Below are positions 1-6,912 of a stretch of DNA of 8,763 nt, one piece after another. The translations under genes and the position numbers were made by a program. Each line of letters starts with the position of its first letter. The first letter of the stretch is position 1. Origin of the DNA: Paracoccaceae bacterium (GTDB taxonomy: Bacteria > Pseudomonadota > Alphaproteobacteria > Rhodobacterales > Rhodobacteraceae); contig JANSYB010000059.1 in the NCBI GenBank assembly GCA_024742655.1, positions 1-8,763 on the forward strand. The letters are read 5' to 3'. The notes beneath the pieces are model-generated. The model was not told the origin of the DNA and did not search any database. It saw only the letters and a program-made list of their open reading frames with translations.

Positions 1-1
1 C

Positions 2-673
2 GCGGCGACGGCGCTCGCGCGTTCCCTGGTCGACACGGCGAATGCGGCGGGCTGTCAGAGCAGCGCACTGATCACCGACATGAATCAGCCGCTCGCCCCG
101 GCGGCGGGCAACGCACTCGAAGTGGCCGAGGCGATGCGCGTGCTGACGGGGCAGGCCACGGGCCATCTGGCCTCGCTCAGCGCGGCCTTGGGCGGTGTTG
201 CGCTGGCGGGGGCGGGCCTGAGTGAAAGCGTGGAGGCCGGCGCGCGGCAGGTGGCGCGCGCCATAACGGATGGCCACGCGGCCGAGTGTTTCGGGCGCAT
301 GGTGGCCCTGATGGGCGGGCCGGTGCGCTTCGTCGACACATGGCAACGGTTTCTGCCCGAAGCCACGGTCATTCGCGAACTCGCGGCCGATCGTGGCGGC
401 TATGTCATTGGGATTGATGCCGAGGCTTTGGGCCATGCCGTCATCGACCTCGGGGGCGGGCGACGGGTGGAAACCGACGCCATTGATCCCGCCGTTGGGC
501 TGTCGCAGATCGTGCGATTGGGCAAGAAAGTGGACCCCGGCGCGCCGTTGTTGCGGATACATGCGACGCGCACCGGGCAGGCCGACGGGGTCGAGCACCG
601 GCTGCGCGCGGCCATTCATCTGTCTGACACCACACCCGACCTGCCCCCGCTGATACATGACAGGATCACATGA
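2..673 (+). CDS. deoA: Thymidine phosphorylase, C-terminal part (5' end outside window)
   Basis: The enzyme cleaves thymidine or deoxyuridine with phosphate to the free base and 2-deoxyribose 1-phosphate, in the cytoplasm. The reading frame is open from base 2, giving 223 residues of a family that is usually about 440 long, so roughly half is missing to the left. The visible part begins in the helical domain and contains ALITDMNQPLAPAAGN at about residues 22-37, which matches the ALLTDMNQ...AGNAVEV block of E. coli DeoA. It continues with AAECFGRMVAL and ends in the C-terminal pyrimidine-phosphorylase domain, with GGGRR at about 151-155 followed by the VGLSQIVRLG segment. The catalytic Arg/Ser/Lys residues lie upstream and cannot be checked. 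The stop codon overlaps the deoB start, so the two are almost certainly cotranscribed and translationally coupled. Identification rests on recalled family sequence and context. Confidence 0.95.
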   Translation, partial: AATALARSLVDTANAAGCQSSALITDMNQPLAPAAGNALEVAEAMRVLTGQATGHLASLSAALGGVALAGAGLSESVEAGARQVARAITDGHAAECFGRMVALMGGPVRFVDTWQRFLPEATVIRELAADRGGYVIGIDAEALGHAVIDLGGGRRVETDAIDPAVGLSQIVRLGKKVDPGAPLLRIHATRTGQADGVEHRLRAAIHLSDTTPDLPPLIHDRIT

Positions 674-1863
674 TGGCACGGGCCTTCCTCGTGGTGATGG
701 ACTCGGTCGGTATCGGCGGCGCGCCGGACGCGGGTCGCTTTTTCAACGGGGATGTCCCCGATACCGGGGCCAATACGCTGGCCCATATCGCGCAGTCCGT
801 CAGGGGCGGATTGACCATGCCGAACCTCGATTCGCTCGGGCTGGGGGCGGCCGTGCGGCTGGCCTCGGGCGAGGTGGCCCCGGGCCTGGAAACCGTCACG
901 CCCGCGGGCCTTTGGGGCGCGGCGACAGAGGTATCAAACGGCAAGGACACGCCTTCTGGCCATTGGGAACTGGCCGGTGTGCCGGTGCCCTGGGATTGGC
1001 ATTTTTTCCCCGACACGGTTCCGGCCTTCCCCGCGGATCTGGTGCGCGCGGTGCAGGATTCGGCGGGAACCAACGGGATCCTTGGCAATTGTCATGCTTC
1101 GGGTACCGATATTGTCGAGGATTTGGGCGCCGAGCACATCCGCACGGGCTGGCCCATCTGCTATACCTCGGTGGACAGCGTCTTTCAGATTGCCGCGCAT
1201 GAAACGGAGTTCGGTCTCGACAGGCTGCTTGATCTGTGTCGCACGCTGGCGCCGCGCCTGCATGCCATGCGGGTGGGCCGTGTGATCGCGCGCCCCTTTG
1301 TCGGCACGCCCGAGGACGGGTTTCGCCGCACGACGAACCGCCGTGATTTCGCCATGGCGCCGCCGGCCCCGACCTTGTGCGACTGGGTGATCGACGCGGG
1401 CGGGGCCGTGCATGCCATCGGCAAGATCGGGGACATCTTTTCGATGCAGGGGATCACGGACCTGCGCAAGGGCGATGATGCGCAGCTCATGCGCCACCTC
1501 GCGACCGCGGTGAAAGAGGCCGGCCCCGGGTCCCTTACCTTTGCCAATTTCGTCGAGTTCGACAGCCTTTACGGCCATCGCCGCGATTTCGAGGGCTATG
1601 CCCGGGCGCTGGAATGGTTCGACGGGGCCATCGGGCCGGTCCTGTCCGCCCTGCGCACAGGGGACCTGATGATCGTCACCGCCGATCACGGCAATGATCC
1701 CACCTGGACGGGCAAGGACCATACCCGCGAACGTGTGCCTGTTCTGGTGGCGGGGGCTGGCGCGGGCTCACTGGGGCAGGTCGGGTTCAGCGATGTCGCC
1801 GCCAGCATCGCTGCGCATCTCGATGTGCGCAACGCGGGTCCCGGCACATCCTTTCTGGCGTGA
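673..1863 (+). CDS. deoB: Phosphopentomutase
   Basis: The enzyme interconverts (deoxy)ribose 1-phosphate and 5-phosphate, linking DeoA to the pentose-phosphate pool. It belongs to the alkaline-phosphatase superfamily and carries two Mn ions. Counting from the second ATG it has 396 residues, normal for DeoB. The family landmarks are present: metal-ligand Asp10 in [10 protein letters not shown], the phosphorylatable Thr93 in [10 protein letters not shown], Asp297 and His302 in [11 protein letters not shown], and Asp338-His339 plus His350 in [18 protein letters not shown]. Two adjacent ATGs exist, at 670 and 673. I prefer 673 because AGGA at 662-665 then sits 7 bases upstream and the protein begins M-x-R-A-F like other DeoB proteins. 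Starting at 670 adds one Met and overlaps deoA by 4 bases instead of 1. No catalytic residue appears to be missing. Confidence 0.97.
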   Translation: MARAFLVVMDSVGIGGAPDAGRFFNGDVPDTGANTLAHIAQSVRGGLTMPNLDSLGLGAAVRLASGEVAPGLETVTPAGLWGAATEVSNGKDTPSGHWELAGVPVPWDWHFFPDTVPAFPADLVRAVQDSAGTNGILGNCHASGTDIVEDLGAEHIRTGWPICYTSVDSVFQIAAHETEFGLDRLLDLCRTLAPRLHAMRVGRVIARPFVGTPEDGFRRTTNRRDFAMAPPAPTLCDWVIDAGGAVHAIGKIGDIFSMQGITDLRKGDDAQLMRHLATAVKEAGPGSLTFANFVEFDSLYGHRRDFEGYARALEWFDGAIGPVLSALRTGDLMIVTADHGNDPTWTGKDHTRERVPVLVAGAGAGSLGQVGFSDVAASIAAHLDVRNAGPGTSFLA

Positions 1864-1881
1864 CCGGGCCGACAAAGCGCG

Positions 1882-1909
1882 TTGCCCTTGGTCCCCATTT
1901 CTGGATAAA
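1882..1909 (+). promoter_or_regulatory. Candidate sigma-70-type promoter for upp
   Basis: In the 85-bp gap between deoB and upp, TTGCCC (1882-1887) is followed after 16 bases by GATAAA (1904-1909). These match the -35 and -10 consensus at 4 of 6 positions each. It would place a transcription start about 30 bases before the upp ATG, so upp could be expressed independently of the deo genes. No terminator is visible after deoB, so readthrough is also possible. This is a visual match only. Confidence 0.3.
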
Positions 1910-1948
1910 CCGGCAGGACAGCGCCGCACGTTCAGCATCGGAGACCGC

Positions 1949-2581
1949 ATGAAAGATCATCTTACAATCGTCAGGCACCCGCTGGTTCAGCACAAACTGA
2001 CCCTGATGCGCGACAAACGCACCTCGACGGCGGTCTTCCGACAGCTTCTGCGCGAGATCAGTCAGCTTCTGGCCTATGAGGTGACCTATGAGTTGCCGAT
2101 GACGACCCAAACCATCGAAACGCCCTTGCAGGAAATGGACGCCCCCGTTCTGGCCGGGCGCAAGCTGGCGCTGATCTCGATCCTGCGGGCGGGCAATGGC
2201 CTTCTGGACGGGATGCTTGAGCTGATCCCGTCGGCGCGCGTCGGTTTCGTGGGGCTTTACCGGGACGAGGAAACCCTCAAACCGGTGCAGTATTATTTCA
2301 AGGTGCCAGAACAATTGGGGAAACGCCTGTCGATCGTCGTGGATCCGATGCTGGCAACCGGCAATTCCTCGGCCGCGGCGGTGGACCTGATCAAGCAGGC
2401 CGGGGCAAAGGATATCCGGTTTTTGTGCCTGTTGGCCGTCCCCGAAGGCGTCGCGCGCATGAAAGACGCGCACCCGGATGTTCCGATTGTCACGGCGGCG
2501 CTTGATGACCGGCTGAATGAGCTGGGATATATCCTGCCGGGGCTAGGGGATGCGGGCGACCGGATGTTCGGCACAAAATAG
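1949..2581 (+). CDS. upp: Uracil phosphoribosyltransferase
   Basis: Upp salvages uracil with PRPP to give UMP and pyrophosphate in the cytoplasm. The frame is open further upstream, but the ATG at 1949 gives 210 residues, the usual family length, and has GGAG at 1940-1943 five bases away. The start also gives the expected opening, [17 protein letters not shown]. The PRPP-binding loop is [11 protein letters not shown] at residues 131-141. The uracil-binding C-terminus is intact and closely resembles that of E. coli Upp, with [18 protein letters not shown] at 193-210. LRAG at 79-82 and YRDEETL at 104-110 are further conserved blocks. The gene lies downstream of deoA-deoB, consistent with a shared pyrimidine-salvage role: DeoA releases uracil from deoxyuridine and Upp recaptures it. 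Confidence 0.97.
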   Translation: MKDHLTIVRHPLVQHKLTLMRDKRTSTAVFRQLLREISQLLAYEVTYELPMTTQTIETPLQEMDAPVLAGRKLALISILRAGNGLLDGMLELIPSARVGFVGLYRDEETLKPVQYYFKVPEQLGKRLSIVVDPMLATGNSSAAAVDLIKQAGAKDIRFLCLLAVPEGVARMKDAHPDVPIVTAALDDRLNELGYILPGLGDAGDRMFGTK

Positions 2582-2624
2582 GCCATTTATTGTTTACTAA
2601 CCTTGTTTAATAAGGCAGTCTTGT

Positions 2625-2639
2625 CCCAATTGTCTTGGG
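2625..2639 (+). promoter_or_regulatory. Small stem-loop covering the ribosome-binding site of the SPOR gene
   Basis: CCCAA (2625-2629) can pair with TTGGG (2635-2639) around a 5-base loop. The 3' arm is the start of the G-run (2637-2641) that serves as the Shine-Dalgarno sequence for the ATG at 2646. The preceding stretch 2582-2622 is clearly more AT-rich than its surroundings, as expected of a promoter region, but I could not place a well-spaced -35/-10 pair in it. With only 5 bp, the stem may have little effect on translation. Confidence 0.25.
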
Positions 2640-2645
2640 GGCAAA

Positions 2646-4031
2646 ATGAAACGTACAAGGGTTCTGGCGATTGCTGCTATCGCCATGTCACTCTGGACCG
2701 GCACAACCGTTGCTCAGAGTGGCTCAGATGTAAAAGTGCCGGCGGAATTTCCGCCGGATTCCTTCACCGGACGGCAATATGTGGACAGCCGCGGCTGCGT
2801 TTATATCCGCGCCGGGATCGATGGCGCGGTCAGCTGGATTCCACGCATGACACGCGATCGCAAGGTGATCTGCGGGTTCAAGCCGACGGCGGCGGGCACA
2901 CGGACCGCACAACAGGCCACCACCCAATCAACCGGCGTGCAGGAACCTGTCGTGATCGAGGTGCCGCAAAGCCAGACGCCCACGGCACAGGCCAAGCCCG
3001 CGCCGGTTGCCGCTGAGCCGAAACAGCGCAAGGTTCGCGTCGTCACCGCGACCAAGCCCAAAGTGGTCGCCAAGCCTGTGCCAAAGGCCGTGACGGTGGC
3101 GAAACCGGTCAAAGTCAAAACGGCACCGGTCAAGACTGTCCGCGTCACGCGCCCCGCTGGGGATGCAGCGCAAAGCTGTCCGGGCGCCAGCAAGGTGTCG
3201 TCGCAATACATGCGCGCCAGGGGCAACGTGACGCTGCGGTGTGGTCCGCAAACACAGCCGCATGCCACCGTGATCTACAAATCGGGTACGACCGTACGCG
3301 CCGCACCTGTTGCGGGCACCCAGGTTCGGGTGGCCCCGCGTCATGTCTATGAAAACCAGCAGGTAAGCCAGGTCGGTGTCAGCGTGCCGAAGGGCTACAA
3401 ACCCGTCTGGGAAGATGATCGGCTGAACCCGAAACGTGCGCATCAGACATTCGCGGGCAAGGCACAGATGGAACTGGCCTGGACGAAATCCGTCCCGCGC
3501 CGCCTGATCGATCGCCGCTCGGGACGCGAGGTTACCTATAAATACCCAGGCTTGCAGTATCCTTATACCAGCTTCGAACAGCAGCGCGCGGCGGGCGTGA
3601 CGATCTCGACCCGTGGCAGGGCCGTGGAGGATCCGATACGGGTGGTGCGCACGAAATCGGGCGCCCTCAAGCGGCTGGACACCGGAGAGGTCATCGACCC
3701 CGGGCGCGTCAAGGTCGTTCGCAAGACGGCTGCGGCACAGGCCACGGTTTCCACCCGTTCGGTCGAACCCAAGGTCGAACCCAAGAAGGTGGTCAAGGCG
3801 GCCAGTCACCGTTTCGTTCAGGCCGGTGTCTTCGGCGATCCGAACAATGCAAAACGCGCGGCACAACGCATCGCGAATTCGGGCCTGCCTGCCCGTATGG
3901 GCAAGCTGAAGCAGAACGGAAAGTCCTACACTGTCGTGTTGGCCGGGCCGTTCAAGACGCAAGGTCAGCTTCAGACCGCGTTGAGCCAGGTGCGCCGCGC
4001 CGGATTTTCGGATGCGTTTCCCCGCAAGTGA
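2646..4031 (+). CDS. Secreted SPOR-domain cell-envelope protein
   Basis: The 461-residue product has an N-terminal signal peptide: KRTR, then a hydrophobic stretch at about residues 6-19, with likely cleavage after Ala23 in TTVAQ. It should therefore act in the periplasm. A conserved-looking N-terminal block (about 30-80) contains Cys51 and Cys76. A low-complexity Ala/Pro/Lys/Val linker follows (about 84-176), then a second block with Cys178 and Cys199. The middle region (about 245-350) I do not recognise. The C-terminus (about 386-461) is a SPOR domain, with HRFVQAGVFGDPNNAKRAA, SYTVVLAGPF and a final LSQVRRAGFSDAF. SPOR domains are known to bind glycan strands stripped of stem peptides, typically at division septa, so a role in cell-wall remodelling or division is inferred. 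The start has a G-run at 2637-2641 four bases upstream. The gene follows upp by 64 bp but has no obvious metabolic link to it. Outside the SPOR domain the function is unknown. Confidence 0.88.
   Translation: MKRTRVLAIAAIAMSLWTGTTVAQSGSDVKVPAEFPPDSFTGRQYVDSRGCVYIRAGIDGAVSWIPRMTRDRKVICGFKPTAAGTRTAQQATTQSTGVQEPVVIEVPQSQTPTAQAKPAPVAAEPKQRKVRVVTATKPKVVAKPVPKAVTVAKPVKVKTAPVKTVRVTRPAGDAAQSCPGASKVSSQYMRARGNVTLRCGPQTQPHATVIYKSGTTVRAAPVAGTQVRVAPRHVYENQQVSQVGVSVPKGYKPVWEDDRLNPKRAHQTFAGKAQMELAWTKSVPRRLIDRRSGREVTYKYPGLQYPYTSFEQQRAAGVTISTRGRAVEDPIRVVRTKSGALKRLDTGEVIDPGRVKVVRKTAAAQATVSTRSVEPKVEPKKVVKAASHRFVQAGVFGDPNNAKRAAQRIANSGLPARMGKLKQNGKSYTVVLAGPFKTQGQLQTALSQVRRAGFSDAFPRK
3761..3784 (+). repeat. 12-bp perfect tandem duplication inside the SPOR gene
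   Basis: GGTCGAACCCAA occurs twice in direct succession (3761-3772 and 3773-3784). It encodes a VEPK-VEPK doublet (about residues 373-380) in the linker just before the SPOR domain. The repeat keeps frame, so copy-number change would only lengthen or shorten the linker. Confidence 0.85.
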
Positions 4032-4041
4032 GCATGACCGA

Positions 4042-4059
4042 CTGACCGAGGTCGGTCAG
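4042..4059. terminator. Compact inverted repeat between convergent genes (possible bidirectional terminator)
   Basis: CTGACCGA (4042-4049) and TCGGTCAG (4052-4059) form a perfect 8-bp inverted repeat, which folds as a 7-bp stem with a 4-base loop. It lies 11 bases past the stop of the SPOR gene, and its right arm includes the stop codon (4056-4058) of the convergent gene. There is no T-run on either side, so it is not a classical intrinsic terminator. Its placement is nevertheless what one expects for transcript ends of convergent genes. Confidence 0.45.
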
Positions 4060-5081
4060 CCGCCGCAGATCCCCTGAAGTCTGAGCCAGTCCGCATCGCT
4101 GAGAATGGGCGGGGGGATCTCGGTGGCGAACGGGTCCGCCTCGATCAGGCCGAGCGTCGTCTCGCCGCTGATGTCGATCGCGTAGGCATAGGGGCGCGCC
4201 CGCACCGACCACGCGGCAAACCCGCGCAGCAGGGTGTCGTCGTCCAGTGCGGCACGCGGGGTGGTCAGCAGGCGTTCGGCATAGGCCTTCAACGTTTCTT
4301 CGGGCAAATCGCCAGTGGTCAGCAGGCGCACGCTGTCCAGAACGCCGCTATGCAACAGCAGCCTGTCCAGAGGGTCGGCGATCTGCGCACGCATGCGTTC
4401 GGCCACGATAAATCCGGCCAGAACGTCGGGTTCTTCATAATCCTCGACCAGCGCGCGATTGACCAGCAGACGCCCGCCGGGCAACTGGATCGTATCGCGC
4501 ACACCGCCACGCATCACGTTGATCGGGGTCGGCCCATCCTTCTCGGGCAGGCGGCGCGACAATTTCTCAAGCGCGCCGACGCCCGAGGTCTCGGCGCAGG
4601 GCGCGCCGGTGACGCGCTGAATCTGGGCCATCAGGGCATCGCCGATCTGTTCGCGTTTCACATCCGGCACCACCGAAACCGCATGGGCCCGCAGCGCCTC
4701 CGGAAGCCAGAAGACGGCGACCGCCCCCGCCGCGGCCATCGAGGCAAGGAACATCACAAGGCGCAATCGGCCCGGGTGTGGCCGGTGCCGCCCGACGGCC
4801 GCGCGCAGTTTCTCGATGCCTTCGATCATCTGCGCCTCGTCTTCGGCAAGTTCGAGCTGCTCGGCCGGGTCGCCATCCGGATAGTAGATGGCCGGAAATT
4901 CCCCGGGATTTGCCCGTTCGACCGCCGCCAGCGACCAATGGGTCAGGGGGCGGTCGCGGGTATCCGATATCACGAGGGTCGCGTCACCGATGGACACGAT
5001 CACATCCAGACGCTGCGCCTCCGCATTGGCGCGCCATAGTCCAGCGGCCTCCAGCCGTTGGTATTCCTCAAGTGCCGTCAT
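4056..5081 (-). CDS. Membrane-anchored protein with a degenerate M48-like peptidase domain
   Basis: The 341-residue product has a soluble N-terminal part (about 1-104) with SIGDATLVISD and THWSLAAVERANPG blocks, then one membrane segment at about 105-127 (LVMFLASMAAAGAVAVFWL). A larger C-terminal part follows. There LPGGRLLVNRALVEDYEEPDV (200-220) closely resembles the LPGG-x-(I/V)-x-V-x-x-GLL strand and helix preceding the zinc helix of M48 metallopeptidases (HtpX/BepA group). The helix where HExxH should be reads FIVAERMRAQ (224-233), so both zinc His are absent and only the Glu remains. The C-terminus ends in ILSDADWLRLQGICGG. I infer a non-catalytic relative of M48 peptidases, with the C-terminal domain probably periplasmic if the N-terminus is cytoplasmic. 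The M48 link is motif-based and unproven. The gene lies 73 bp downstream of the acyl-CoA synthetase on the same strand and may be cotranscribed. No strong Shine-Dalgarno sequence is visible before the ATG. Confidence 0.8.
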   Translation of the reverse strand: MTALEEYQRLEAAGLWRANAEAQRLDVIVSIGDATLVISDTRDRPLTHWSLAAVERANPGEFPAIYYPDGDPAEQLELAEDEAQMIEGIEKLRAAVGRHRPHPGRLRLVMFLASMAAAGAVAVFWLPEALRAHAVSVVPDVKREQIGDALMAQIQRVTGAPCAETSGVGALEKLSRRLPEKDGPTPINVMRGGVRDTIQLPGGRLLVNRALVEDYEEPDVLAGFIVAERMRAQIADPLDRLLLHSGVLDSVRLLTTGDLPEETLKAYAERLLTTPRAALDDDTLLRGFAAWSVRARPYAYAIDISGETTLGLIEADPFATEIPPPILSDADWLRLQGICGG

Positions 5082-5112
5082 TCATGCGGGCCTGCTCTGC
5101 CTCGTTGGCACG

Positions 5113-5142
5113 ACGATAGCACGCCCGCCGCCCGCGCGGCAA
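5113..5142 (-). promoter_or_regulatory. Weak candidate promoter for the M48-like gene
   Basis: On the minus strand, TTGCCG (5142-5137) and TATCGT (5118-5113) are separated by 18 bases and match the -35/-10 consensus at 4 of 6 positions each. They lie in the 73-bp gap after the acyl-CoA synthetase stop. If real, the downstream gene has its own promoter. A GCCGC/GCGGC stem (5127-5140) occupies the spacer region but has no T-run. Confidence 0.2.
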
Positions 5143-5154
5143 TCATTCAGCGGG

Positions 5155-6783
5155 TCATCCCTTGCTGAACGCCTTGCGAAGCTCGAATTTCTGGATCTTG
5201 CCTGTCGAGGTTTTGGGCAATTCCTGGAACACCACCTTCTTGGGGCATTTGAACCCGGCCAGCTTTTCGCGGGCAAAGCCGATCAGGTCTGCCTCGCTTG
5301 CCTCGACGCCGTCCTTGAGTTCGACAAAGGCGCAGGGCACCTCGCCCCATTTCTCATCCGGCATGGCGACCACGGCACAGAGCAGAACCGCGGGGTGCTT
5401 CATCAGCGTGCCCTCGATCTCGATGGAACTGATGTTTTCGCCGCCCGAGATGATGATGTCCTTGGCGCGGTCGGCGATCTTGAGATAGCCGTCCTCGTGC
5501 TGATAGGCGATGTCGCCGGAATGGAAATACCCGCCGCTGAATGCCTCTTGGGTGGCTTTGGGGTTCTTCAGATAACCCTTCATCACCGAATTGCCGCGGA
5601 TCATGATCTCGCCCTGCGTCTGCGCATCCATGGGGATCTGTTCCATGGTTTCAGGGTCCATGGCGGTGATATCCTCCATGAACGGCATCAGGATGCCAGT
5701 GCGGGCCTTGATGGAATAGCGGTCTTCCTCGGGCAGGCCGTTCCACTGATCCTGCCAGAGACATTCGGTGACGTGCCCATAGGTTTCCGTCAGCCCGTAG
5801 ACCTGTGTGACGTCAAAGCCCAACGGCTCGATCGCACGCAGCGTGGCCGCGGGCGGCGGCGCGCCCGCGGTAAAGACCGACACGACGTGGTCGAACGGCC
5901 GGCGCTCTTCGTCCTTGGCGTTGACCAGCATGTTCAGAACGATGGGTGCCGCGCCGAAATGGGTCACGCCCTCGTCCGCGATGGCGTTGTAGATGTTGCC
6001 GGCGGTGATATCGCGGCAACACACCAGCGTACCGCCGATCATCGGCAGCGTCCATGTGTGGTTCCAGTTGTTGCAGTGGAACAGCGGAACGATGGTCAGA
6101 TAGGTGCAGTGGCGCGGCATCGGCCATGTGACAGCCGTGCCAAGCGTCAGAAGATAGGCGCCACGATGATGGTAAACCACACCCTTGGGCCGTCCGGTCG
6201 TCCCGGAGGTGTAATTCAGCGCCAGGCTTTCCCACTCATCCTCGGGCATGAGCCACGCGAAATCCGGGTCGCCCGAGGCCAGAAGGTCTTCGTATTCCAT
6301 GTAGTGGCCATGGGCATGGGCGCCGGCCTGATCGTCGGCCACTTCGATGACGGTGGGCGCGGGGCCGTCCATCATTTCGATGGCCTCGGCCGCGACAGGC
6401 AGGAATTGCGGATCCACCAGCAGGGCCTTGGCCTCGCCATGATCAAAGATATAGGCGATGGTTTCGGCCTCGAGCCGGGTATTGATCGTATTGAGAACCG
6501 CCCCGCAGGCGGGCACGCCGAAATGCGCCTCGGCATGGGCGGGGATGTTGGGAAGAAGCGTTGCCACCACATCGCCCGGCTGAACGCCCAGCTTCACAAG
6601 GCCGGAGGCCAGACGCGTGCAGCGTTCGTGATATTGCGCATAGGTCTTGCGGAAATCCCCGTAGACCACCGCGACGTGATCGGGAAAAACATGGGCCGCC
6701 CGCCGCAGATGCGACAAAGGTGTCATCGGCACGAAATTCGCCGCGTTCTTGTCCAGACCGGTCTCGTCCTTCATCCAACCCAT
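5155..6783 (-). CDS. AMP-forming acyl-CoA synthetase (fatty-acid/carboxylate-CoA ligase)
   Basis: The enzyme activates a carboxylic acid with ATP to an acyl-adenylate and transfers it to CoA. The 542-residue length is normal for the ANL superfamily. Motifs appear in order: the phosphate loop YTSGTTGRPKG at 191-201, YGLTET at 329-334, YFHSGD at 419-424, the hinge region IADRAKDIIISGGENISS at about 436-453, and the C-terminal PKTSTGKIQKFELR with catalytic Lys529. All key residues are intact. The N-terminus MGWMKDETGLDKNAANFVPM fits a clade of medium/long-chain or methylthiopropionate-type ligases common in this bacterial group. The substrate cannot be read from sequence, so I give no gene symbol. 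The ATG at 6783 is preceded by a purine-rich AAGGGGAA ribosome site. The context, with a FadJ-type gene at the right edge, suggests fatty-acid or other carboxylate catabolism. Confidence 0.93.
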   Translation of the reverse strand: MGWMKDETGLDKNAANFVPMTPLSHLRRAAHVFPDHVAVVYGDFRKTYAQYHERCTRLASGLVKLGVQPGDVVATLLPNIPAHAEAHFGVPACGAVLNTINTRLEAETIAYIFDHGEAKALLVDPQFLPVAAEAIEMMDGPAPTVIEVADDQAGAHAHGHYMEYEDLLASGDPDFAWLMPEDEWESLALNYTSGTTGRPKGVVYHHRGAYLLTLGTAVTWPMPRHCTYLTIVPLFHCNNWNHTWTLPMIGGTLVCCRDITAGNIYNAIADEGVTHFGAAPIVLNMLVNAKDEERRPFDHVVSVFTAGAPPPAATLRAIEPLGFDVTQVYGLTETYGHVTECLWQDQWNGLPEEDRYSIKARTGILMPFMEDITAMDPETMEQIPMDAQTQGEIMIRGNSVMKGYLKNPKATQEAFSGGYFHSGDIAYQHEDGYLKIADRAKDIIISGGENISSIEIEGTLMKHPAVLLCAVVAMPDEKWGEVPCAFVELKDGVEASEADLIGFAREKLAGFKCPKKVVFQELPKTSTGKIQKFELRKAFSKG

Positions 6784-6824
6784 CGCTTTTCCCCTTTTCC
6801 CGGAAGCGCTTTTGAACCGCGCGG

Positions 6825-6853
6825 GATATTGCGCATTTCACGGCAGAAAGCAA
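6825..6853 (-). promoter_or_regulatory. Candidate promoter for the acyl-CoA synthetase
   Basis: In the 129-bp divergent region, the minus strand reads TTGCTT (6853-6848), then a 17-base spacer, then AATATC (6830-6825). The -35 half shares TTG and the -10 half shares three positions with the consensus. An AAGCGCTT palindrome (6804-6811) lies between this and the ATG, and could be an operator or chance. On the plus strand a TTGACC at 6861-6866 could be a -35 for the sulfotransferase, but no -10 stands at the right distance. Confidence 0.3.
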
Positions 6854-6912
6854 AGTGGTTTTGACCCTTTCGCCGGGTTTGCAAGCCGGAGCCGATCGCA
6901 TAGCCTTCGGGC

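Noticed and set aside
934..1722. A 262-codon open frame on the minus strand inside deoB.
   Set aside because: deoB is complete with all metal ligands, and the opposite frame shows no motif or ribosome site.
1694..1948. An 85-codon upstream extension of upp in the same frame.
   Set aside because: It overlaps the end of deoB, has no homology to Upp, and the ATG at 1949 has a good ribosome site and gives the standard length.
2597..2610. A CtrA-like site (TTAA-N7-TTAA) before the SPOR gene.
   Set aside because: The sequence is CTAA followed by TTAA with a 6-base rather than 7-base gap, so it misses the consensus in one base and in spacing. It is mentioned only as a hint.
2928..3962. A 344-codon open frame on the minus strand opposite the SPOR gene.
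   Set aside because: The plus-strand gene has a signal peptide, a SPOR domain and a ribosome site. The minus frame is Arg/His-rich with no recognisable domain.
5127..5140. A GCCGC/GCGGC hairpin after the acyl-CoA synthetase as a terminator.
   Set aside because: The stem is only 5 bp with no T-run, in very GC-rich DNA where such stems are frequent.
4888..6864. A 658-codon open frame on the plus strand opposite the acyl-CoA synthetase.
   Set aside because: It is the antisense shadow of a well-supported ANL-family gene. High GC removes stops from the opposite strand, the product is low-complexity (H/G/D/R-rich) without family motifs, and it runs across the divergent promoter region.
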